This document shows, piece by piece, positions 54,948 to 61,654 of a stretch of DNA of 64,000 nucleotides; within the stretch, counting starts at the first letter, position 1, and each line of letters opens with the position of its first letter. Location: assembly GCA_030442035.1 (NCBI GenBank), contig JAUJEA010000001.1, positions 1,147,559-1,211,558 on the forward strand. Reading direction: 5' to 3'. Position numbers and translations under genes: made by a program. The stretch is from Splendidivirga corallicola (GTDB lineage Bacteria; Bacteroidota; Bacteroidia; Cytophagales; Cyclobacteriaceae). The notes under the pieces are model-generated. The model was not told the origin of the DNA. It was given only the letters and a program-made list of their open reading frames with translations, and searched no databases.

Positions 54948-55835
54948 ATGTCAGATCAGGCACTTCTGAAAAAACTACACATAAAACCTGGCTTTCAATG
55001 CCTCGTACTTAATGCTCCCAAAGCATACCTTGACAGATTAGAGGGCTCGATGCTGCAATCGGAAGTCAAAGGAGCAAAAGACAGATATGATTTTGTCCAA
55101 CTATTTGGAAGACATAGAAAAGAACTTGATAAGGTATTACCAGAAGCCATCAAAGCCAAAAAGAAGGATGGGTCTCTCTGGATAAGTTATCCAAAAAAGA
55201 GTGCTAAAGTGGATTCCGATCTTTCCAGGGAGGTATTATGGGAACAACTTAGCACCTATGGGTTCGATGCCGTTTCTATGATCTCTGTGGATGACGTATG
55301 GTCATCAATGCGTTTTAAGTTTATTGGTCAACAGCCTACTAACAAACCAACCATAAATAAAACACAGGTATTTGAGGCAATCATTGAAAAACCTGATCCA
55401 GGATCAGACGCGGCTTGTATATCAATCCCTTTCGATGTTCAGGATGTTTATGGTACCAAAGGCCAGGTGAAAGTCAAAGCCACTTTCGATGGATATGAAT
55501 ATAGGGGCGTCATTGCTAATATGGGGACGGGATCTCACATCATCATTTTAACAAAAGCCGTCAGAAAAGCCATTGGTAAAGATCATGGAGATCAGATCAA
55601 GGTGACACTTCTCAAGGATACGGAAGAGCGGGTAATTACCATCCCCGATTATTTTCAAAAGCTGTTGGACCAGGATCAAAAAATCAAGTCCTTTTTCAAT
55701 TCACTTTCATATACCAATCGCAAAGAGTATATAAATTGGATGGAAGGCGCCAAAAAACAGGAAACAAAAGACAGGCGCATCTGGCAATCATTGGAGAAGC
55801 TGGAAAAAGGTATTAAAAATCCATTTGCAAAGTAG
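54948..55835 (+). CDS. DUF3052-like/DUF1905/YdeI fusion protein
   Basis: A 295-residue soluble protein of three parts. Residues 1-125 resemble the DUF3052-like domain (YDFVQLFGRHRKELDKVLPE, LWISYPKKSAKVDSDLSREV). Residues 140-225 resemble DUF1905 (ISIPFDVQDVYGTKGQVKVK, YRGVIANMGTGSHIIILT). The end resembles the YdeI/OmpD-associated domain (FFNSLSYTNRKEYINWMEGA, ETKDRRIWQSLEKLEKGIKN). YdeI-type proteins are linked to bacteriocin and peptide resistance in enteric bacteria, but this combination has no established role. It is in an operon with the SRPBCC gene. Confidence 0.75.
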   Translation: MSDQALLKKLHIKPGFQCLVLNAPKAYLDRLEGSMLQSEVKGAKDRYDFVQLFGRHRKELDKVLPEAIKAKKKDGSLWISYPKKSAKVDSDLSREVLWEQLSTYGFDAVSMISVDDVWSSMRFKFIGQQPTNKPTINKTQVFEAIIEKPDPGSDAACISIPFDVQDVYGTKGQVKVKATFDGYEYRGVIANMGTGSHIIILTKAVRKAIGKDHGDQIKVTLLKDTEERVITIPDYFQKLLDQDQKIKSFFNSLSYTNRKEYINWMEGAKKQETKDRRIWQSLEKLEKGIKNPFAK

Positions 55836-56142
55836 AAACAGTGGGTAATTTACCTCATTCAACCAATATAATTGGGCAATTTTGAAATTGTTCAATATTT
55901 ATCCGTTTTCCTACCTGAGTATTATACCCCATTGATAACAAGAGTCAATACCTCGTAAAATTTGTAAAATAGCGGTTGGTAAGTCCGGATGGTCATCTGG
56001 GTTTATCAGAGATACTTAAGTTGAGAGATTTATCTAAAGACTTTGTGCCAACAGATTATCTCTTTCAGGTTCCGAAAGTTTAAATGATTTCGGGGTGATG
56101 AAATTTCAAATCCTATTGACCTACAGCTTCAAATTCAGTAAG
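55836..56142. other. Intergenic region before the SpoIIE phosphatase
   Basis: A gap of 307 bases without a supported gene. A longer in-frame extension of the next gene (from 56095) is rejected because it would bury its lipoprotein signal. I see no promoter that fits the full consensus. Confidence 0.4.
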
Positions 56143-58230
56143 ATGAAGAGAATCAATGCATTGTTTATTGCGGCTTTTTTATTCCTTATCTCATGCCAGT
56201 CAAAACAGCACCTGGCAGAGCAGGGAGTTATTCATTTTGAAAAAAAAGCCTTGAATGAAGTACAATTATTAAATGGTCAATGGGAATTCTATTGGGATCA
56301 ATTTCTCAAGCCAGAAGATTTCCAGCATGGTAGTGCTTCTAAGCCGGTTATGGTGGATGTTCCAAATACCTGGACAGTTTACACCAATGAAAAAGGAGAA
56401 ACTTTTCCTGATTTTGGCTTTGGAACTTACAAGCTACATGTACAATTCAGTGAACCTACCGACAGTTTGGGACTCTTTGTACCAAAGATATGGTCTGCCA
56501 ACAAAGTATGGGTCAACGGTAATTTGGTTAGCCAAAGAGGGAATATCTCAAAAGCAAATTATGAAAATCTGATCGTTGAAAATTTTGTGCCGATAGGGAA
56601 ATCCAATGAATTGGAGATCATCGTTCAGGTATCTAACTATAGTTTGTTTGTTGGGGGCGTCATCGAGCCCTTTAAATTGGCCAATTACGATATGCTTAGC
56701 GCAGACAACAAGTTAGGGAACACTTTTAGCCTGATGTGGATCGGTTGTGTTTTGATCATGGGTTTGTATCACTTCATCTTATATTTTTATATCCGGAAGG
56801 TTTCCTCTTTGTTATATTTCGGAATCGCCTGTATACTCATCGTCATCAAACTTACGGTTTTCGGGGCCCACGATCTTTACATTGTGCTTAAAACATTCAA
56901 TGAGCTTCTTAGTTTCAAATGGCAAAGTACACTCTACTATGTTTCAACCTATATGCTCGTGGCCATAGGTTTACTGTATATGAGGTCACTTTACCCGTTA
57001 GAAACAAATAATAAGTTTGTTAAAATATTTTTCTATGTAACATCGGTTTACTCATTTTTTCTGATCATAACCCCGGTGAGCATCTTCTCACCTACGATTC
57101 TACCATTCCAGGTAATTATGTTTATCGGAGTCATTTATCTTTTTTATGTCATTGCGCGGGCAACTGTGAAAAAAAGGAAGGAATCAGCCATGCAGGCTTT
57201 TGGTATGATCATCATGATCTTCGCTGCCTTGAATGACACATTACATGAATTCGGCATTGATATTATTGGAAATTCGGAATTCGTGCCCGTTGGTTTTGGT
57301 TTTTTTCTTAGCCTGCAGTTTGTGGTTATTGCCAAGCGATTTGCTAATGTCTATTACGGATTGGAGTCTTTATCCAATCACTTAGAGGAAAAAGTCATTG
57401 AAAGAACACAGGAGGTTACCCGTCAAAAAGAAGAGATTGAAAAACAGAATGGTAAGATCAAATCGAGTATTAACTATGCGCAACGGATCCAAAACGCAAT
57501 GCTTCCTACCAATGGTTATATCAAGGAGATCTTCCCACAGTCCTTTATTTTATTCAGGCCCAGGGATGTGGTAAGTGGTGATTTTTATTTTGTGGATGAG
57601 ATCAGGAAAAAAGATGTTCATTTGAAAATCGCCGGAGCAATTGATTGTACCGGACATGGAGTACCCGGTGCGCTGATGAGTATGATCGGTAATACTTTAC
57701 TACACAAAATCATTCACGACCGGGAAATACACTGTCCGGCTGAAATCCTAACAGAGCTGAACATTGGAATAAAGGAATCATTAAAGCAAGACATTACAGC
57801 CAACAAAGATGGAATGGACCTTGCGCTTACGGTTCTTAACTGCAAGACAAACGAGTTATATTTTTCCGGCGCCTCACTTCCATTGGTATATGTAAAAAAT
57901 GGTGAGCTACATTACGTGAAAGGCGATAAGATCCATATCGGAGGGATCCAAAAGGAATGTGGAGAGGAACAATGTTTTACCAGACACACCATTAAGATTG
58001 ATTCTGAAATGGTGGCCTTTATGTTCTCTGATGGTTATCAGGACCAAATTGGAGGTCCCGAGGGGAGAAAGTTTATGATCAAAAAATTGCGTGAACTATT
58101 GTTTGAGAACTACGATAAACATCTCATTGAGCAAAAGGAGATCATTGATAAAACACTCCTTTCCTGGATCGGAGAAAATAATAAGCAGATTGATGATATA
58201 TTGGTAATGGGTTTCAAAGTAGCACCCTAA
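56143..58230 (+). CDS. 7TMR-DISM/SpoIIE-type protein phosphatase
   Basis: A 695-residue membrane protein (from the ATG giving MKRINALFIAAFLFLISC, an SpII lipoprotein signal; the ATG at 56095 is not preferred). Residues 40-195 are an extracellular 7TMR-DISMED2-type jelly-roll sensor (LNGQWEFYWDQFL, WSANKVWVNGNLVSQRGNIS). Seven membrane helices follow from about 205 to 400. A coiled coil (LEEKVIERTQEVTRQKEEIE) joins them to a PP2C/SpoIIE phosphatase domain from about 470, with VVSGDFYFVDE, IDCTGHGVPGALMSMIGN and MFSDGYQDQIGGPEG carrying the metal-binding Asp residues. It probably controls an anti-sigma antagonist or other phosphorylated partner in response to an external signal. Confidence 0.9.
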   Translation: MKRINALFIAAFLFLISCQSKQHLAEQGVIHFEKKALNEVQLLNGQWEFYWDQFLKPEDFQHGSASKPVMVDVPNTWTVYTNEKGETFPDFGFGTYKLHVQFSEPTDSLGLFVPKIWSANKVWVNGNLVSQRGNISKANYENLIVENFVPIGKSNELEIIVQVSNYSLFVGGVIEPFKLANYDMLSADNKLGNTFSLMWIGCVLIMGLYHFILYFYIRKVSSLLYFGIACILIVIKLTVFGAHDLYIVLKTFNELLSFKWQSTLYYVSTYMLVAIGLLYMRSLYPLETNNKFVKIFFYVTSVYSFFLIITPVSIFSPTILPFQVIMFIGVIYLFYVIARATVKKRKESAMQAFGMIIMIFAALNDTLHEFGIDIIGNSEFVPVGFGFFLSLQFVVIAKRFANVYYGLESLSNHLEEKVIERTQEVTRQKEEIEKQNGKIKSSINYAQRIQNAMLPTNGYIKEIFPQSFILFRPRDVVSGDFYFVDEIRKKDVHLKIAGAIDCTGHGVPGALMSMIGNTLLHKIIHDREIHCPAEILTELNIGIKESLKQDITANKDGMDLALTVLNCKTNELYFSGASLPLVYVKNGELHYVKGDKIHIGGIQKECGEEQCFTRHTIKIDSEMVAFMFSDGYQDQIGGPEGRKFMIKKLRELLFENYDKHLIEQKEIIDKTLLSWIGENNKQIDDILVMGFKVAP

Positions 58231-58362
58231 AGTTATCAATCAGTAGAACTCACAAATAAATGCCATTCGCTTGATTTTTGTTTATCTTTTTCATTTAAAA
58301 TTTATACAAACGGTTTGGATATAAAAAATTTTAGTTAATTGATTCAGAAGTTGATGAATTTA
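58231..58362. other. Intergenic, AT-rich, no gene seen
   Basis: This is the first part of a 1,055-base stretch (58231-59285) that contains no convincing protein gene. The stretch as a whole holds a probable small RNA unit (58363-58622), a nested palindromic repeat (58771-58911) and an inverted repeat (59035-59089), each listed separately; the rest shows nothing I can assign. Confidence 0.5.
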
Positions 58363-58395
58363 TTTGGGTTTGATTTTTAAAAATCTATATTTTTG
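58363..58395 (+). promoter_or_regulatory. Orphan Bacteroidota-type promoter
   Basis: TTTG (58363-58366), a 21-base spacer, then TATTTTTG (58388-58395) match the TTTG-N19-21-TAnnTTTG consensus exactly. Transcription would begin near 58400. No protein gene is a good candidate downstream, but a terminator follows about 190 bases later. Confidence 0.65.
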
Positions 58396-58399
58396 TCGA

Positions 58400-58622
58400 A
58401 ATTAACTCAGAATGGGGGATCGCATTGCAAATAAAGAATTGCTCCGCTCCAGAAGTTTTTACTCAAAATGTAATTCGATTAATGTAAGGTCCTTCCCAAA
58501 AGGAGTTTATGTTGAAACCCTCAACTACACTGCATTGTATGCACAGGTAAATTCCAGCAGGAATAAATGTAATTTAATAATGCAGAAAAGAGCCGATCTG
58601 ATGGATAAGATCGGCTCTTTTT
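58400..58622 (+). ncRNA. Candidate small RNA with own promoter and terminator
   Basis: A complete transcription unit of about 220 nt: consensus promoter at 58363-58395 and a strong terminator at 58587-58622. Between them are several short hairpins: ATTCC-agca-GGAAT at 58550-58563, TGCAT-tgt-ATGCA around 58530-58543, and CCTT/AAGG near 58491-58503. The only open frame (ATG 58412) runs without stop through the terminator to 58774 and has odd composition (Cys- and Ser-rich), so I do not treat it as coding. It does not resemble tmRNA, SRP RNA or RNase P RNA that I can recognise. 6S RNA is not excluded. Confidence 0.5.
58587..58622 (+). terminator. Strong terminator of the candidate small RNA
   Basis: AAAGAGCCGATCT (58587-58599) and AGATCGGCTCTTT (58608-58620) form a perfect 13-bp stem around an 8-base loop, followed by T. 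Confidence 0.9.
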
Positions 58623-58770
58623 GTTGTTGCTTCCTCCCAATCTTATACAAATTAGGATCAAGCAAAAAATCTGGGGAGCAATTACCTTTTGCTGATTACA
58701 ATCCAAAAGAGCTTTTAATCCATTGTCCTTCAAGCACTCTTCCAATATGTTTCGGCCTTGAAGAAATTGC

Positions 58771-58911
58771 GTGAAGAAAACCGGAATTTAAAGTGTAAAG
58801 AAATCATTACTGTTTGAGCGTAGCGAGTTTAATGATTTTAGCTTTAAATGGAGGTTTTTAGCAAATTTCTTCACAGCCTTGATTTTTTCGTTCTTTTTGA
58901 TCAAAAAGAAC
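58771..58911. repeat. Nested palindromic repeat element
   Basis: Four pairs of perfect inverted arms are nested in order: GTGAAGAAA (58771-58779) with TTTCTTCAC (58866-58874); AAAACC (58777-58782) with GGTTTT (58853-58858); ATTTAAAG (58786-58793) with CTTTAAAT (58842-58849); AAATCATTA (58801-58809) with TAATGATTT (58830-58838). The loop reads GAGCGTAGCGAG. Sixteen bases on, a perfect 22-base palindrome (58890-58911, GTTCTTTTTGA and its complement) closes the element. It has no coding capacity. I recall similar GAGCG-AGCGAG loops in intergenic regions of Cytophagales, suggesting a dispersed family, but only one copy is in this window. Confidence 0.7.
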
Positions 58912-59034
58912 ATCAGTATTAGCATGTGCATCACAATAAAATATCGTTGGAAATATCTCTCAAGGCTCTACTCTTTGAATTAAACTTAGCTACTCCCGCT
59001 TGACCTATAGAAATTCGGATCAAGCATTATTGCT

Positions 59035-59089
59035 GGAGGTGAGAATTAGATCCAACAATTCCCTATATGGGAATGTTATCCATACCTCC
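59035..59089. repeat. Inverted repeat with nested stem
   Basis: GGAGGT (59035-59040) pairs with ACCTCC (59084-59089), and inside, ATTCCC (59058-59063) pairs with GGGAAT (59069-59074) around TATAT. AGAT and ATC between them could extend the structure. It may be a terminator or processing site, but no upstream gene is evident. Confidence 0.4.
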
Positions 59090-59285
59090 ATTATTTTAAC
59101 TCTGTTCCAACCTCCATACCATGTGTCCGTTGATCGATTGTTCATGACCATTGGTCGAATCCTTCTTTCATTTTGAAATCATTGGCCTGGAAATAGCATT
59201 AGCACTAGCGATATGAAAATGAAGCAAAAGAAAAACAACCTACCAACCAATCAACAATGTATTTAAAATCATAAATGAAATTATT

Positions 59286-59501
59286 ATGCAAGAAGTATTT
59301 TTAAAAATCTATATGATTGTCAATGACGCTCTATATGCCGGGATCTTGATCTATCTATTTTATTATATAACCAAAGATCAGAACAATCCAAAAACCAAAA
59401 AACCAACCAAAAAAAATGTTCAGTCAATTAAAAAAGAGAACGAAGATTTACCGGTAATGAGAGCAAGGTCCAACAGGTATATTCCAGGTGCAAAAAAGTG
59501 A
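59286..59501 (+). CDS. Small single-pass membrane protein (copy 1)
   Basis: A 71-residue protein: an amphipathic start (MQEVFLKIYMIVNDALYAG), a membrane helix (ILIYLFYYI) and a Lys-rich cytosolic tail (NNPKTKKPTKKNVQSIKKEN). The function is unknown. A second, shorter paralogue lies 270 bases downstream with the same first 25 residues in pattern (FLKIY, NDA, AGILIY), which supports both as real genes. The second is too short for most gene finders. Confidence 0.65.
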   Translation: MQEVFLKIYMIVNDALYAGILIYLFYYITKDQNNPKTKKPTKKNVQSIKKENEDLPVMRARSNRYIPGAKK

Positions 59502-59770
59502 CAATATTCTTTAAAGTTGGAAAATCATCCAATATCAGGTAGGTTATATTATTTCCAAAAAACTATTTTATCACAATTAGATTAAATCTATCTTAGATTC
59601 ATTGAGAATTGTATTCCAAATTATTCATTGAATTTTGAATCGTTCTCACCAACCTTAACTTTTTCGAATAAACCCTCACTATTGATAGGAAGCAAAAGCA
59701 TTCAAAAGCTTCTTTGAAAGGAAATAGTAACATCCCTCCAACCAGGCATATTTAATTAAATATAAAAATT

Positions 59771-59911
59771 ATGGAGGACCTATTTCTTAAGATCTATCTG
59801 ATCATTAACGATGCCATCTTTGCGGGTATCTTAATTTACATATTTATTTATTCCAGCAAACTTGATCTTGCCAAGGAAATCAAACAATCAAATGAGGACA
59901 AAACATCTTGA
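59771..59911 (+). CDS. Small single-pass membrane protein (copy 2, 46 residues)
   Basis: A 46-residue frame starting with MEDLFLKIYLIINDAIFAGI and continuing with LIYIFIYSSKLDLAKEI, then a short charged tail. It aligns with the first 30 residues of the protein at 59286 (shared FLKIY-I-NDA--AGILIY), while its tail differs and is shorter. Conservation of the first part across a tandem duplication, with many third-position differences, argues that it is translated. Function unknown; the layout resembles small membrane peptides. Confidence 0.6.
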   Translation: MEDLFLKIYLIINDAIFAGILIYIFIYSSKLDLAKEIKQSNEDKTS

Positions 59912-60083
59912 AGGTCAAACTCGCACGGAAGAAGTGATATAATTTATGACCTGATAAAGGCATACTCTCAATCTTTTTTCTTCTTTTATTCTCAATATAT
60001 CTTTTCTGAGATCTGAAATGAATCTAAATTGTGGGCAAGACCCATTATCATAGATTTTCCCAATTACCATAACTGTTGGTGAC

Positions 60084-60545
60084 ATGGAAAGAGTAGTGAA
60101 GATATTGATGATCGCTTTTGGAACTGCTTTAGGTTTTGCATGCCTTGGGATGGTTCTGTATGAAGTATGGAAGGGAAGATATAGAGACATTACACTTTTA
60201 ATTCCACTGGCTATTTTTCTGATAAGCGTTCCCAGTCTTATCTTTCATTTAAAAACACTGCCATTTTCCGTCGAAGAGGTAAAACTTAAAGCGCTCGATT
60301 TTGAATCTCCTGCGAGACCACATATCAAAATTGGAAAGATATTCTGGATTTGTAATTTTATTTATGCATTGCTCATACTTGCTTTTGGTATTTTTGCCGG
60401 CACCTTGGCTCTTCAGGCTTTCCCTGTCAATGGGCTTCCCAGAGGCTGGGAAAGGTATTTATTGGTGTTAGGCTTTATTTTTATTGGTGTCAACATGATA
60501 ATAAATGAAATCAAATTGATCCGTGTATTTTTAAAAAGGAAATAA
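60084..60545 (+). CDS. Four-helix membrane protein, unknown function
   Basis: A 153-residue membrane protein with four hydrophobic segments (ILMIAFGTALGFACLGMVLY, LLIPLAIFLISVPSLIFHL, FIYALLILAFGIFAGTLAL, LLVLGFIFIGVNMIINEIKL) and a soluble loop after the second (KTLPFSVEEVKLKALDFESP). I do not recognise the family. The next gene starts 37 bases after its stop on the same strand, so the two may be one transcript. Confidence 0.65.
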   Translation: MERVVKILMIAFGTALGFACLGMVLYEVWKGRYRDITLLIPLAIFLISVPSLIFHLKTLPFSVEEVKLKALDFESPARPHIKIGKIFWICNFIYALLILAFGIFAGTLALQAFPVNGLPRGWERYLLVLGFIFIGVNMIINEIKLIRVFLKRK

Positions 60546-60582
60546 TCAATCCAAACCGAATTTTCCAAAAATCTCAAATCCT

Positions 60583-61461
60583 ATGTTTCTGGACAACAAA
60601 AGAGGTTATGTGCAAGACTGGATCACACAGCAATGGGTAAAATATACCGGCAAACGTATTAGTCCGGAATCATATCCCTGGTTGATGGGTCCTATTGGTG
60701 ATGTTAGATTAATAAAAGATCAATACATTGATACGTTGAGAAAAAAAGAAAATTTGGTTCTCAAAGAAAATGTCCCTGGTTCGGGCTTGATAGAACATAC
60801 AGACCAATTTGGTTTTACTGGTGATCAAAAGTCTACTATCAATGCACAGATATTGGATTTTTATACACACACCATCACTTATGATCTTGATTTTTGGTCG
60901 AAATGGTATGGTGGGTATAAATTCATGGGGCAACTCTTGTCTGTGATCTTTAGTAAAAGATTGCAACAATTAAACATTCCCCTTGATCCGTTGGAATCAA
61001 CCAAAGGAATTGACAGTAACATTTTAAAATTGATTTCCGATCAGGAAAATACGAAGTACACTATCTGGTACAGAAAAGTAAGATCGACTGGTCAGGTGAT
61101 CTATTCCGGTCTTTATGATACGGTATTTCTTGATTCGATCCGGGAACATTGCATCAGGGTTATTTTCCCATTACCAAATGGAAATGCCACGGTCATTATG
61201 AGGAAAGAGGTTCTACCGGATGGTTCATTGAAATTAGTATCCAGTGGCAAAAAAATCGGCGATCCTGGATTTTATTTTGTTCTTTTAAAAGGATCGACCT
61301 ATTATACAAGATTTGTTCGATCTGTTCAGGAGCTTATTCATGTTTATGTAGATGATAACGAACAGTTAAGAACGGACCACCAGCTTAAGTTTTATGGTAG
61401 CACTGTATTTGGCCTGCATTATAAAATGATGAAAAGAAAAGATCCTCCAATTGGATACTGA
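60583..61461 (+). CDS. Conserved hypothetical soluble protein
   Basis: A 292-residue protein without a signal peptide or membrane segment. Aromatic-rich motifs include WITQQWVKYTGKRISPESYP, FWSKWYGGYKFMGQL near residue 106, TKYTIWYRKVRSTGQVIYSG near 165, and the ending STVFGLHYKMMKRKDPPIGY. The second half appears to be mixed beta, with GNATVIMRKE, PDGSLKLVSSGKKIGDPGFY and YYTRFVRSVQE. No family is recognised with confidence and no catalytic motif stands out. Confidence 0.65.
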   Translation: MFLDNKRGYVQDWITQQWVKYTGKRISPESYPWLMGPIGDVRLIKDQYIDTLRKKENLVLKENVPGSGLIEHTDQFGFTGDQKSTINAQILDFYTHTITYDLDFWSKWYGGYKFMGQLLSVIFSKRLQQLNIPLDPLESTKGIDSNILKLISDQENTKYTIWYRKVRSTGQVIYSGLYDTVFLDSIREHCIRVIFPLPNGNATVIMRKEVLPDGSLKLVSSGKKIGDPGFYFVLLKGSTYYTRFVRSVQELIHVYVDDNEQLRTDHQLKFYGSTVFGLHYKMMKRKDPPIGY

Positions 61462-61541
61462 TTCACTGCTCCCTAAAATGTCCTATTAAAGGTTGATTTC
61501 ATTTTGTTGACACAATGTCGCTTTTCATTAATTTGGAATTT

Positions 61542-61576
61542 TTTGTAACCATTTCAAAATTGGGAAGTAATTTTTG
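61542..61576 (+). promoter_or_regulatory. Possible promoter of the second FtsX-type permease
   Basis: TTTG (61542-61545), a 22-base spacer, then TAATTTTTG (61568-61576), one base longer than TAnnTTTG. It would give a leader of about 75 bases before the ATG at 61655. Both spacer and -7 box are slightly off consensus. Confidence 0.4.
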
Positions 61577-61654
61577 TGAACCTGATGCAACTCACAGGTT
61601 GATTCAGAAGTCTTTATACAGATCGAATTCGAAATCAAACTAAAAACTATCATC

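Noticed and set aside
58412-58774. 120-residue plus-strand open frame after the SpoIIE phosphatase gene
   Set aside because: It runs through a perfect 13-bp terminator and into the palindromic repeat, its composition is unlike neighbouring proteins, and the promoter/terminator pair is better explained by a non-coding RNA.
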